A DNA stretch of 64,000 nucleotides from VMCP01 sp964527775 (GTDB lineage Bacteria > Bacteroidota > Bacteroidia > NS11-12g > UBA955): assembly GCA_964527775.1 (NCBI GenBank), contig CAZGQS010000003.1, forward strand, positions 62,001-126,000. Reading direction: 5' to 3'. The position numbers were made by a program, and so were the translations under genes. Positions 41,192-50,632 of this stretch are shown piece by piece; within the stretch, counting starts at the first letter, position 1, and every line of letters begins with the position of its first letter. The notes beneath the pieces are model-generated. The model ran no database searches and was not told the origin of the DNA. It was given only the letters and a program-made list of their open reading frames with translations.

Positions 41192-43300
41192 ATGAAACGT
41201 CTCCTTCTGTTATCCATTGCCGTTGCAAGCACTTATTTGGCTCATGCACAACATGTTTGTGGGTCTGATTTACACCTTCAGAATATATCTAAAAAGCATC
41301 CGGAGTTGAGAATTTTAGAACAAAATAGACCCACAGAAGTGGCTGAATTTCAAAAAAACTATAAATCCATTCAAAAAAGAGCCATTAAATATACCATCCC
41401 CGTTGTTTTTCACGTGGTGCACACAAATGGAGACAATAATATTTCTAGGGAGCAGATTCTCGACCAAATGCGTGTTTTAAATGAAGATTTCAGCTTTAAA
41501 GGTTCTACTATTGCAAAACTAAGAGAACCATTTAAAAATGTTGTAGGGTCAGCAGATATTGCTTTTGTTCTGGCCTCGGTTGATCCTAACGGGAAATGTT
41601 TCGATGGAATAAATCGTGTAGAATCTACTGTTGGCTTGCAAATGGACATGGATGAAGAGCCTGTAAAAGATTTAATATATTGGGATTATAAAAAATATCT
41701 CAATATTTGGGTAGTTGACAATATTGTTTCCTCCTCTGCATCTGGAGGAACTGTCTTAGGTTACGCAGTTTTTCCTAGTTCTGCTAGATTCACCAAAGAT
41801 GGAATTGTAATCAGACACGATAGAGTTGGTACCATCGGAACTGCAGATGCGAACGATATGGGAAGAACACTTACTCATGAGGTTGGTCATTGGTTAGGAT
41901 TGTATCACACATTCCAAAGTGGTTGTAATGGTGGTGATTTATGCGATGATACTCCTCCAGTTGCGAGTACTTTCACCAATGCAAACTGCCCATCTAACGG
42001 AAACTCCTGCAGTAATGACAATCCAAATCTTCCTGATATGTGGGAGAATTTCATGGACTATTCCAGAGGAGACTGTATGTCAGTGTTTACTTTTGATCAA
42101 ATTGCCATTATGCATGGTGAACTTCAGAGTACACCACGTTCTTCCAATGTAACCGCAGCGAATTTACTAGCAACAGGTGTTACAAAGTCATCCGTTGCAC
42201 CAACAGCAGATTTCAATTCTAGTACTCGAGTGATTTGTGCAGGTAGTCCTGTTCAATTTTTTGACCTTAGTTGTAAAGGTTCACCAACAGTGAGAAGTTG
42301 GACCTTTAATGGTGCTTCAACGCCTTCATCATCAGATATTAACCCTACGGTCATTTACCAAACTCCTGGAGTTTATTCGGTTTCCTTGCTGGCGCAAAAT
42401 TCAAAAGGAACAAATACCATTAAAAAAGACAATTACATCACTGTATTACCCAAAAATGGCACGCTAATTCCAAATTATGAGGAAGGTTTTGAAGGCGCAG
42501 ACCCCGAAAGCTTAGGTTTCAAAAATCTGTCGCCATCTCCTTATCAATTTGCGGTAACCAATAAAACAGCTTTTACGGGGTCAAAATGTTATGTAGCCAA
42601 TATCGCAACTAATAGTACCAATGTTGGAAACCTTTATACATTCGTTACTCCAAATATCGATATGACAAAAATTCCGGGTGGTTCAGGGGGTAAAATGACT
42701 TTTTATTGTTCTTACACCCAATCTAAAGCTGATGTAACCGAAATTCTGAGAGTCTACGCATCAGATGATTGTGGCGCCACATTCAAGAAAATTTACGAAA
42801 GATCTGGTACCGCACTTTCATATACTGGAGCTTCTTACGCCTCTAATTGGGTACCAACTTCACCCAGTCATTGGAAAAGACACGGTATAGGAAATTTAGA
42901 CAACATAGGGTACGGAAATAAAACCAATGTAATTTTTAAATTTGAGATTCAAAGTGCAGGTGGAAACCCCGTTTATATTGATAATATCAATGTTGGTCAA
43001 TGGTTTGCCGGTGAAAGTACACTGGAAAAGGAAGGATTTAAATTTCAATTATATCCAAATCCGGCCAACGAATTCGCAACCTTCACTATTAATTCATCAG
43101 TTCCAACTCAAAATGCCTCATTAGCATTATATGATTACTCAGGTCGTAAAATTCAAGACATTTTTCAGGGGTCCCTTAACTTGGGAACCGAAGAATTTAA
43201 AATTGAAGCGCCCAAAAACACACAAAACGGAATCTATTTTGTTAAACTCACTACAGAAACCGGTACTTACTCAAGAACTATCATTTTTTCAGCTCAATAA
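41192..43300 (+). CDS. Secreted M43 (pappalysin-like) metalloprotease with PKD and type IX sorting domain
   Basis: I use the ATG at 41192 (702 residues), which gives a signal peptide ending AHAQ; the open frame begins 44 codons earlier. M43 zinc motif HEVGHWLGLYH is at about 229-239 with a Met-turn region (NFMDYSRGDCMS). A PKD domain follows (about 335-420), then a beta-rich region, and at the C-terminus the type A T9SS sorting domain: FKFQLYPNPANEFATF, KNTQNGIYFVKLTTETGT and a final IIFSAQ. It is therefore exported across the outer membrane by the type IX system encoded at 54-60 kb and cleaved at the C-terminus. Substrate unknown. Confidence 0.93.
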   Translation: MKRLLLLSIAVASTYLAHAQHVCGSDLHLQNISKKHPELRILEQNRPTEVAEFQKNYKSIQKRAIKYTIPVVFHVVHTNGDNNISREQILDQMRVLNEDFSFKGSTIAKLREPFKNVVGSADIAFVLASVDPNGKCFDGINRVESTVGLQMDMDEEPVKDLIYWDYKKYLNIWVVDNIVSSSASGGTVLGYAVFPSSARFTKDGIVIRHDRVGTIGTADANDMGRTLTHEVGHWLGLYHTFQSGCNGGDLCDDTPPVASTFTNANCPSNGNSCSNDNPNLPDMWENFMDYSRGDCMSVFTFDQIAIMHGELQSTPRSSNVTAANLLATGVTKSSVAPTADFNSSTRVICAGSPVQFFDLSCKGSPTVRSWTFNGASTPSSSDINPTVIYQTPGVYSVSLLAQNSKGTNTIKKDNYITVLPKNGTLIPNYEEGFEGADPESLGFKNLSPSPYQFAVTNKTAFTGSKCYVANIATNSTNVGNLYTFVTPNIDMTKIPGGSGGKMTFYCSYTQSKADVTEILRVYASDDCGATFKKIYERSGTALSYTGASYASNWVPTSPSHWKRHGIGNLDNIGYGNKTNVIFKFEIQSAGGNPVYIDNINVGQWFAGESTLEKEGFKFQLYPNPANEFATFTINSSVPTQNASLALYDYSGRKIQDIFQGSLNLGTEEFKIEAPKNTQNGIYFVKLTTETGTYSRTIIFSAQ

Positions 43301-43315
43301 TTTATTTCCACATTT

Positions 43316-45871
43316 ATGAAGAACCTCGTTATCGTAGAGTCACCAGCAAAAGCCAAAACCATTGAAAAGTTTTTAGGCGCTGATTTTAAAGTTGTTTCCT
43401 GTAAAGGTCATATACGTGACCTAGTTGACGGAAACAATGCCATAGATATCAAAAATGGCTTTCAACCCCATTATGTGGTTTCTGATGACAAGGTAGAGCT
43501 AGTTCGTGAACTAAAAAAACTCGTAAAATCATCTGAAATTGTTTGGTTAGCAACGGACGAGGACCGTGAGGGTGAAGCTATTTCGTGGCACCTTTACGAA
43601 GAATTGGGGCTTAAAAAAATCCCAACAAAACGAATTGTTTTCAATGAAATTACTAAACCCGCTATTTTAAAAGCCGTTGAAAATCCTAGAGACATTGATC
43701 AATTTCTGGTAGATGCGCAACAAGCACGTAGAATTTTGGATAGAATTGTGGGGTATTCATTATCTCCTGTTTTATGGACCCGCGTTAGAACCGGTCTGAG
43801 TGCGGGGCGTGTACAATCGGTTGCTGTAAGATTGGTTGTTGAGCGCGAAAGAGAAATCACCGAATTCAATACAACCGCAGATTTTAAGGTAAGTGCAGAA
43901 TTTGAAACTTCGAAAGGTAAAAAATTCAAAGCCGATTTACCTCAACGGTTTAAAACTAGCGAAGAAGCCAAAAACTTCTTAGAGACATTAAAAGGTGCTC
44001 ATTATCAGGTGAATACTATTGAAGTAAAACCAACTTACCGAAATCCAGCGCCTCCGTTTACAACTTCAACCCTACAGCAAGAAGCCTCTAGGAAACTAGG
44101 ATATGACGTTTCTCGTACTATGCAAATTGCACAGAAACTTTACGAAAACGGACACATCAGTTACATGAGAACAGATTCTGTTAACCTTAGTGGTACAGCC
44201 ATTGAGGGTGCAAAAAATGAAATATTATCTGCATACGGAGAGAAATTCTCTAATCCACGTAATTTCAATACAAAAACTTCAGGTGCTCAAGAAGCTCACG
44301 AAGCCATAAGGCCAACGTATTTCAACAATCATTCAGCGGGTTCTAATCCCCAGGAAAAAAAGCTGTATGAATTAATTTGGAAACGTGCAATTGCCTCGCA
44401 AATGTCGCGTGCAGAATTAGAGAAAACCGTTGTAAATATTGGCAATAACAAGAATGCCAGCATTTTCAAAGCCGAAGGAGAAGTAGTTAAATTTGAAGGT
44501 TTTCTCAAAGTGTATTTAGAAAGTACCGACGATGAAAATGATCAAGACCAAGAAGGAATGTTGCCTGCAATGTTTGTCAATGAAGCATTGGTTAATCATT
44601 CGGTTGTAGCCACAGAAAAATACGATAAACATCCTCCAAGATATTCTGAAGCAGCATTGGTTAAAAAATTGGAGGAATTAGGCATTGGTAGACCTTCAAC
44701 GTATGCTCCAACCATCAAAACTGTTCAACAACGAGGCTACATTCAAACTGAATCAAGAATAGCTCAACAGCGTTCCATTAAAATCCATACACTCAAGGGA
44801 TCAGATTTGACAGACCAGGTCATAAAAGAGAATTTTGGAGCTGAAAAGAATAAGTTATTTCCTACTGATATTGGAATGCTAGTGACCGACTTCTTGGCCA
44901 GCCATTTTTCTGAGATTATGGATTATGGCTTTACGGCTGCCGTTGAGAAAGAATTTGATGAAATTGCTGAAGGACTTAAAAGCTGGCAAAATATGCTGGA
45001 AGAGTTTTATGGTCCCTTCAAAACCAATTTACAATCTGTTTCTGAAACAGCATCTCGAGTAAATGGGGAACGAATTTTAGGTATTGACCCAATAAGCGGT
45101 AAAACGGTATTGGTTAGAATGGGGCAATATGGACCCATGGTTCAATTAGGAAGCAGAGAAGAGACAGAAACACCAGTTTATGCTAGTTTATTGTCTACCC
45201 AACGACTAGAGTCTGTGACATTTAATGATGCCATTCAATTGCTTTCGGTATTGAACAATGGTTTCGATTATAAGGGAGAGCCTGTTGTGGTAGGTAATGG
45301 TCGTTATGGCCCATATTTAAAGCTAGCTGATAAATACATCAATCTGTCCAAGGAAATCAATGTAATGAGTCTGAATCAAGATTCAATTACGGCGCTTTTG
45401 GATGATCATTTTTCTAAACCAAGTTTTCCATTAGATCTTGGTGTTTACCAAGATAAAAAGGTTACTGTAGGAGCGGGTAGATTCGGACCGTACGTCAAAC
45501 ATGGTAATTTATTTGCGAGTATTCCCAAAAATCAGGATCCCTTCCAAATAACATTAGACTCAGCTATCGAGTTAATCACTAAAAAAGCGGAAGCAGATAG
45601 TAAGAAAATCTTAAAAACCTTCACTGAAAATGAAGATGTTTCAGTTCAGGATGGTAGATACGGTCCTTACATAAAATACGGGAAAGAAAATATAAAAATG
45701 CCAAAAGGAATGGCAGTTGAAGACGTTACTTATGCAGTAATTCAAGAATTGGCAAAAGATATAGTTTCTAAAACTTCAAAGTCAGCTAAAACTTCAAAAA
45801 CAGCTACCAAGTCCAGTGCTAAAGCTGCTCCGAAGAAGAAAGTTGCTACTAAGAAGGCAGCAAAAAAGTAA
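43316..45871 (+). CDS. topA: DNA topoisomerase I
   Basis: 851 residues, type IA. TOPRIM: VESPAKAKTIEKFLG (about 5-19) and ATDEDREGEAISWHL (about 79-93). The active-site Tyr is in SYMRTDSVNLSG (Y283). The C-terminal half carries repeated topoisomerase-C modules (GRYGPYLKLA, GRFGPYVKHG, GRYGPYIKYG) and a Lys/Ala-rich tail (KKKVATKKAAKK); no CxxC zinc ribbons. It relaxes negative supercoils. The SirB1-like gene follows within a few bases. Confidence 0.97.
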   Translation: MKNLVIVESPAKAKTIEKFLGADFKVVSCKGHIRDLVDGNNAIDIKNGFQPHYVVSDDKVELVRELKKLVKSSEIVWLATDEDREGEAISWHLYEELGLKKIPTKRIVFNEITKPAILKAVENPRDIDQFLVDAQQARRILDRIVGYSLSPVLWTRVRTGLSAGRVQSVAVRLVVEREREITEFNTTADFKVSAEFETSKGKKFKADLPQRFKTSEEAKNFLETLKGAHYQVNTIEVKPTYRNPAPPFTTSTLQQEASRKLGYDVSRTMQIAQKLYENGHISYMRTDSVNLSGTAIEGAKNEILSAYGEKFSNPRNFNTKTSGAQEAHEAIRPTYFNNHSAGSNPQEKKLYELIWKRAIASQMSRAELEKTVVNIGNNKNASIFKAEGEVVKFEGFLKVYLESTDDENDQDQEGMLPAMFVNEALVNHSVVATEKYDKHPPRYSEAALVKKLEELGIGRPSTYAPTIKTVQQRGYIQTESRIAQQRSIKIHTLKGSDLTDQVIKENFGAEKNKLFPTDIGMLVTDFLASHFSEIMDYGFTAAVEKEFDEIAEGLKSWQNMLEEFYGPFKTNLQSVSETASRVNGERILGIDPISGKTVLVRMGQYGPMVQLGSREETETPVYASLLSTQRLESVTFNDAIQLLSVLNNGFDYKGEPVVVGNGRYGPYLKLADKYINLSKEINVMSLNQDSITALLDDHFSKPSFPLDLGVYQDKKVTVGAGRFGPYVKHGNLFASIPKNQDPFQITLDSAIELITKKAEADSKKILKTFTENEDVSVQDGRYGPYIKYGKENIKMPKGMAVEDVTYAVIQELAKDIVSKTSKSAKTSKTATKSSAKAAPKKKVATKKAAKK

Positions 45872-45883
45872 TTGCTTTTTGAA

Positions 45884-46795
45884 ATGGAGAAAAACGAACT
45901 TCATGCTCTGCTGAAACTATTGGATGATTCAGATGAAGAAGTGGTTCAAATTGTTGAAAATAAACTTCTTGAATCGGGCGATGAGATTTTATCTGACCTA
46001 GAAGAAGCGTACTTGTCAAAACAGTTTGAAGATTGTTCCAATCAAATAGAATTAATTCTCAAACTCATTCAGAGAAAAGCACTTCATTCGGCTGTGAACG
46101 ATTGGCTCCTTGATGATCAAAGAAATACCTTACAGGCTTGGGTTTTAGCCAGTAGAGTTCAATATCCAGGTCTAAGCGAGGGACTTATTAAGGCCCATTT
46201 GAATAGAATTAAAATTGATGCTTGGGTAAAATTATCGGGTGTAGAAAATCCATTAGATCAAATTCAAATTTTGAATCATGTTATATTCAAAGAATATGGT
46301 TTTACGGGAAATAATACACAGTATCATTCACCAGATAATTCTTTGATAACTAGGGTTATGGAGACTAAAAAAGGGAATCCCATTTCATTGGCCATGCTGT
46401 ACATGCAGATTGCTAATAGTCTTGGAATACCTTTATTTGGAGTAAACTTACCTCAACATTTTATTTTAGCCTATGGTAAATTGCATTCAGACATGAAAAC
46501 CAATGGTTTTTATGATCCGGAAGACATAAATCTGAAAAATTTCAGTGGCAAAGTTTTATTTTATATAAATCCGTTCAGTAAAGGACAAATCTTCGCAGAA
46601 GAAAGCATTGATGCCTTTTTGAAAGTGATTAAGGTAGAAAAACAATCTCAATTTTATCAACCCTGCACCCCAATTGACTTCTTTAAAAGGGTACTTAGAA
46701 ATCTACATTTCGCTTATGGTGATCAACATGACAGTGAAAAACAACATGAAATTGAAGCACTTATGAAGATTGTAGGTATTGGTTCTGAAATTTGA
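45884..46795 (+). CDS. SirB1/transglutaminase-like family protein (UPF0162-like)
   Basis: 303 residues from the ATG at 45884 (a TTG lies 4 codons earlier). The transglut_core2 signature KKGNPISLAMLYMQIANSLG (about 166-185) and GVNLPQHFILAYG (about 189-201) match the SirB1/UPF0162 group. The N-terminal helical half (1-90) and the C-terminal part (YQPCTPIDFFKRVLRNLHFA) fit the same family. The family's function is not established. It is coupled to topA. Confidence 0.8.
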   Translation: MEKNELHALLKLLDDSDEEVVQIVENKLLESGDEILSDLEEAYLSKQFEDCSNQIELILKLIQRKALHSAVNDWLLDDQRNTLQAWVLASRVQYPGLSEGLIKAHLNRIKIDAWVKLSGVENPLDQIQILNHVIFKEYGFTGNNTQYHSPDNSLITRVMETKKGNPISLAMLYMQIANSLGIPLFGVNLPQHFILAYGKLHSDMKTNGFYDPEDINLKNFSGKVLFYINPFSKGQIFAEESIDAFLKVIKVEKQSQFYQPCTPIDFFKRVLRNLHFAYGDQHDSEKQHEIEALMKIVGIGSEI

Positions 46796-46796
46796 G

Positions 46797-46827
46797 TTGG
46801 CGAACCCAATGAAAAATACGAAATTTG
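46797..46827 (+). promoter_or_regulatory. Candidate promoter of the E2 gene
   Basis: TTG at 46797-46799, a 20-bp spacer, and GAAATTTG at 46820-46827 (one mismatch to TAnnTTTG). It starts 1 bp after the previous gene's stop. Confidence 0.4.
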
Positions 46828-46840
46828 TACTTTAATTCCT

Positions 46841-48211
46841 ATGGCAGAAAAACCAATCCTCGTTCCCAAAATGGGTGAAAGTATCAGCGAAGCAACTGTG
46901 ATTCGTTGGTTGAAAAATGTAGGTGATCACGTTGCTAAAGACGAACCACTGGTTGAAATCGCTACAGATAAAGTAGATAACGAAATCCCTAGCACTGAAG
47001 AAGGTATTCTGACTAAGCAATTGTTTCAAGATGGAGACGTTGTTAAAGTAGGTGAGCCCATAGCATTTATTGATGCAGAAGGTGCGAGCGCAAGTGCTGC
47101 TAATTCACCAACTCCCGTTGCTGAAAGTACTGCCACTATTGTGCCTGAAATGGTTGCAGAAGCAGTAAATGTCTTAGAAAATCAAGTTCAAGCAGCTGTT
47201 GAACAAACAATAAACCCAATTACAAAAGGTTCTGGATCGAGATTCTATTCTCCATTGGTGATGAATATCGCCTCTCAAGAAGGAATATCTTTCAATGAAT
47301 TAGAGAAAATACCGGGTACAGGACTAGAAGGCAGAGTGACTAAATCAGATGTTCTTACTTATTTGAACAATAGAAGTAATGTTGCCATTCAAACTCAAGC
47401 TCCTGTAGTTTCTCCTGCTCCAGTTGCAACCCAAGTACAATCTGCACCAAGTCCAGTACCAGCAACCAACAACCAGCTACCCGTGGCTAAGTCTCTGGAT
47501 AACGGAGATGAAATCATTCAGATGGATAGAGTACGCAAACTAATCGCTGATCATATGGTGATGAGTATGCAGACATCTCCACACGTAACGAGTTTCGTAG
47601 AAGCAGATGTGACCAATTTGGTAAAATGGAGAGATAAAGTTAAAGATTCGTTTAAGAAACGCGAAGGACAAAACATCACTTTTACCCCCATTTTCTTGTG
47701 GGCTATTTCTAAAGCAATTAAAGATTTTCCAATGATCAATGTTTCAGTTGATGGAGATAAAATCATTAAGAAAAAGTCTATCAATATAGGAATGGCTGTT
47801 GCTCAGAAAAATGGTAACCTCATTGTGCCAGTAATTAAAAACGCTGATTCAATGAACCTTTTAGGCCTCACAAGAGCTGTTAATGAACTTGCCATTAGAG
47901 CTCGTGACAACAAATTAAGCCCAGATGAAATTCAAGGCGGTACTTACACGGTTACAAACGTGGGTTCTTTTGGAAATGTATTTGGAACTCCTGTCATCAA
48001 TCAACCCCAAGTGGCCATTATGGCCGTTGGTGCTATTCGTAAGAAACCCGCAGTACTTGAAACTGAACAAGGTGATGTTATCGCTATTCGACATATGATG
48101 TACCTAAGCCACAGTTATGACCATAGAGTGGTTGACGGAGCGCTTGGTGGTATGTTCGTGAGAAAAGTAGCAGACTACCTCGAACAGTGGGATAGTAACA
48201 CAGAAATTTAA
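46841..48211 (+). CDS. 2-oxo acid dehydrogenase complex E2 (dihydrolipoamide acyltransferase)
   Basis: 456 residues. One lipoyl domain (1-78) with lipoylated Lys44 in EIATDKVDNEIPS; a Pro/Ala/Val-rich linker; the E1/E3-binding domain at about 130-165 (YSPLVMNIASQEGISFNELE); a second linker; and the acyltransferase domain to the end with HSYDHRVVDGALGG, including the catalytic His and Asp. The substrate (2-oxoglutarate, branched chain or pyruvate) cannot be decided from motifs. E1 and E3 genes are not adjacent. LipB at 40 kb would supply its cofactor. Confidence 0.93.
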   Translation: MAEKPILVPKMGESISEATVIRWLKNVGDHVAKDEPLVEIATDKVDNEIPSTEEGILTKQLFQDGDVVKVGEPIAFIDAEGASASAANSPTPVAESTATIVPEMVAEAVNVLENQVQAAVEQTINPITKGSGSRFYSPLVMNIASQEGISFNELEKIPGTGLEGRVTKSDVLTYLNNRSNVAIQTQAPVVSPAPVATQVQSAPSPVPATNNQLPVAKSLDNGDEIIQMDRVRKLIADHMVMSMQTSPHVTSFVEADVTNLVKWRDKVKDSFKKREGQNITFTPIFLWAISKAIKDFPMINVSVDGDKIIKKKSINIGMAVAQKNGNLIVPVIKNADSMNLLGLTRAVNELAIRARDNKLSPDEIQGGTYTVTNVGSFGNVFGTPVINQPQVAIMAVGAIRKKPAVLETEQGDVIAIRHMMYLSHSYDHRVVDGALGGMFVRKVADYLEQWDSNTEI

Positions 48212-48226
48212 GCTTATACAGGCGAA

Positions 48227-48739
48227 ATGGAAGTCAAACTCTCTCGTTTCGCCTCGTTATTGGCTGTGTTATTCTGCTTTATCTCGCTTTTACATATTCT
48301 CGATGAAGTTCTTCCTCCATTGATCAAAAATATGGAGGTTGCCAAGACTGATTTGGCACTTGATTTACAAGAAGAAATTAAAATCAATAAACAACTCGAT
48401 TTCTCTCTAGTTTTGACTGATCCACAAACGGGCCAAGTGATTCAAGTGGAAGTGGATGAAGCCACCTATTACAGAGTTACACCAGGTCAAATGGCCTATG
48501 TGTATTTGACCCCAATTTATTTAAATTCACGGTTTGCCTTGGAAAGCAACAACACTACCTTTCAATCTATAAGCCCATTTAAATTTAGGCCTCCGTTTCA
48601 AATCCGTCACATTCTTTTACCTATGCTTATTTTCGGTTTGTCCATTTTGGTGTATAAGTCCCAAAAGTTTGAAGTTAAACTAGCTCTATTTCTGTTTACA
48701 ACCATCATTTCCATTATTTTACAATGGCTCTATAAATGA
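48227..48739 (+). CDS. Small membrane protein, three predicted helices
   Basis: 170 residues: a helix at about 8-27, a hydrophilic loop (about 28-125) and two helices at about 126-142 and 148-168. I do not recognise it. It overlaps the next gene by 4 bp (ATGA), so the pair is co-translated, and it starts 15 bp after the E2 gene. Confidence 0.65.
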   Translation: MEVKLSRFASLLAVLFCFISLLHILDEVLPPLIKNMEVAKTDLALDLQEEIKINKQLDFSLVLTDPQTGQVIQVEVDEATYYRVTPGQMAYVYLTPIYLNSRFALESNNTTFQSISPFKFRPPFQIRHILLPMLIFGLSILVYKSQKFEVKLALFLFTTIISIILQWLYK

Positions 48740-50001
48740 TTGCTCAAATTAAAAATACCTATTCCAAAACTTGGGCAAAAGTGTATGCAATTGCTGCATT
48801 CTCAGCTGTATTTTGGCATCTTTTTTTTCCAGCTGAGTTGGTAGACACTGCCGAATATATCAAAACTGCATTTAGTTGGATATCAAAAGTCCAAATTTCA
48901 GATACACCATTGGCAGAAATGCGAAGATCACCGCTTTATCCGGCGCTTTCCTTTCTTGAATTCCCTTTTACGGATTCGCCCGGTATCTTTTCACTTAGAC
49001 TCATTCAATTAATGGCGTCACTGTGTATTCCGGTTTTGGTATACCAGATTCTCCAAGTTTTGAATGCTGAAAAACAATTTAATAGGGTCTTGATTTTATT
49101 GTTAAGCTACCCACTTCAATTCTATTATACAGCCTTGGAACTGCCAGATATACTCGCGCAATTATTGCTGTTGATCATATTCAAACAGCTTCTTCAAAGA
49201 AAAAATACCGGCTTTACAGTGGCATTTGTCATTGGACTTAAGCCCATTTTCTTTTATTTACTCATTTTTCCAGTGATACAGTTTTTTTTGAATCACGAGC
49301 GCAATTGGATCAAAATGATGTTCCCTTTTTTCTTTTTCGGGGGATGGATATTCTTCAATCTTCAAAAACATCAATTACCAACTTATACCTCCATGGGAAC
49401 CACGAATTCCTATTATTATAATCGCAAATTATTACTCCAGCAAGTGTTGAATCCTGAAAGTGTTGATTCAATATTTTCGGTGGAATCAGAATTCATTAAG
49501 AAAAACATTCATGTAAATAGGGTGGTAGACTCATTTATGAAATCCAAAACCCAAGAATCTATTATAAAATATCCTGTTTATTATGCATGGATCCATTTTA
49601 AAGGATCCTTGCAAACACTAGTAGATCCTGGCAGATACGACGCCATGGTCTTTTGGAATTGGCCTAAATCATCCGGATTTTTAGGTGTAAACGATGGAAA
49701 TCCCCAGAAACAAAAACGACCCATTTACGAGTGGATCTATATGGTGATTTTCGCCTTCATTGGATTGTTGAAAATAATGTTATTGTTAGGATCTACTTTC
49801 TTGCTTTTTAAAAAGAAGTCTATAGATTCTGCTACGGTCATAGTTTTAATGGCTTTTGGATGTTATCTCTTATTATTGGGGCCAGTAGGAGCGGCTAGAT
49901 ACTTACTTCCGTGGTATTCTATCATTTCAATCATAGTTGGACTGAATGCGGTTGAATTATTTAAAAGATGGAGAAAATATGAAAATACTTCTGCTCAGTG
50001 A
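48736..50001 (+). CDS. Multi-pass membrane protein, probably GT-C-fold glycosyltransferase
   Basis: 421 residues with about nine to ten hydrophobic segments. An acidic site in the first non-membrane loop (LVDTAEYIKTAFSW, about 34-47) and a following RRSPLYPALSF resemble the first-loop Asp of GT-C polyprenyl-phosphate sugar transferases (ArnT/PMT type). No further motif supports a donor or acceptor. It overlaps the small membrane protein by 4 bp and the phosphodiesterase by 23 bp, so the three are one unit. Confidence 0.65.
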   Translation: MIAQIKNTYSKTWAKVYAIAAFSAVFWHLFFPAELVDTAEYIKTAFSWISKVQISDTPLAEMRRSPLYPALSFLEFPFTDSPGIFSLRLIQLMASLCIPVLVYQILQVLNAEKQFNRVLILLLSYPLQFYYTALELPDILAQLLLLIIFKQLLQRKNTGFTVAFVIGLKPIFFYLLIFPVIQFFLNHERNWIKMMFPFFFFGGWIFFNLQKHQLPTYTSMGTTNSYYYNRKLLLQQVLNPESVDSIFSVESEFIKKNIHVNRVVDSFMKSKTQESIIKYPVYYAWIHFKGSLQTLVDPGRYDAMVFWNWPKSSGFLGVNDGNPQKQKRPIYEWIYMVIFAFIGLLKIMLLLGSTFLLFKKKSIDSATVIVLMAFGCYLLLLGPVGAARYLLPWYSIISIIVGLNAVELFKRWRKYENTSAQ

Positions 50002-50494
50002 TAATCACGGATACATAGATGAAGGCATTCTACAACATGTTGAATGGGCCGATGAAGTTTGGCATGCCGGAGATTGGCTTAATCTCGATATGCATCAGGC
50101 TATTCTGAAACGCAAAAAAATACTCCGAGGCGTTCACGGAAATATAGATGGCACCGACGTGAAAAATTATCACCCCCTAATCAATCATTTTGAAATTGAA
50201 GGAGTAAAGGTTTTCATGACCCACATTGGAGGTAAACCCGGAAAGTACAATCCTAAAATCATCGGAAAGGCCGCGTACTTCAAACCTAAATTATTTATTT
50301 GCGGACATTCACACATTCTTCAAGTAAAAAATGACCCCATTTTTGGTTGGATGTATTTGAATCCTGGTGCCTGCGGATTGCATGGTTTTCATCAAGTTAG
50401 AACAGCTTTGAGGTTTCAAATCAATCAAGGAACCATTTCTAACATGGAAATAATTGAATGGAAAAGGCATAATTCTGTTCCAATTGAGCAATAA
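49979..50494 (+). CDS. YfcE/MJ0936-type metallophosphoesterase
   Basis: I use the ATG at 49979 (171 residues), giving MKILLLSDNHGYIDEGI with the SDxH metal motif. Further calcineurin-fold motifs: GDWLN (about 32-36), GVHGNID (about 52-58), THIGGKPGKYNP (about 79-90) and CGHSHI (about 106-111). Members are cyclic or simple phosphodiesterases of broad specificity. It overlaps the upstream gene by 23 bp. Confidence 0.88.
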   Translation: MKILLLSDNHGYIDEGILQHVEWADEVWHAGDWLNLDMHQAILKRKKILRGVHGNIDGTDVKNYHPLINHFEIEGVKVFMTHIGGKPGKYNPKIIGKAAYFKPKLFICGHSHILQVKNDPIFGWMYLNPGACGLHGFHQVRTALRFQINQGTISNMEIIEWKRHNSVPIEQ

Positions 50495-50497
50495 ATT

Positions 50498-50527
50498 TTG
50501 CAATAATTGAAAATTATTGTATTTTTG
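50498..50527 (+). promoter_or_regulatory. tRNA-Leu promoter
   Basis: TTG at 50498-50500, a 19-bp spacer, and TATTTTTG at 50520-50527, an exact match to the Bacteroidota consensus TTG-N19-TAnnTTTG. It lies 17 bp before the tRNA. Confidence 0.7.
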
Positions 50528-50544
50528 CAGTCCTCAAATGAGAA

Positions 50545-50631
50545 GCCCAGGTGGCGGAATCGGTAGACGCGCTGGTCTCAAACACCAGTGAGCTAACCCT
50601 CGTACCGGTTCGACTCCGGTCCTGGGCACCA
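50545..50631 (+). tRNA. tRNA-Leu(CAA), CCA encoded
   Basis: Acceptor arms GCCCAGG (from 50545) and CCTGGGC (50621-50627) pair, followed by discriminator A and an encoded CCA. The anticodon loop CTCAAAC (anticodon CAA) sits in the stem CTGGT/ACCAG. A long variable arm and a T-arm GGTTCGACTCC identify a class II tRNA. Confidence 0.96.
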
Positions 50632-50632
50632 C

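Noticed and set aside
43316..45871. Large antisense ORFs within topA, uvrA, clpB and hsdR
   Set aside because: They are composition shadows of long genes without family similarity or start signals.
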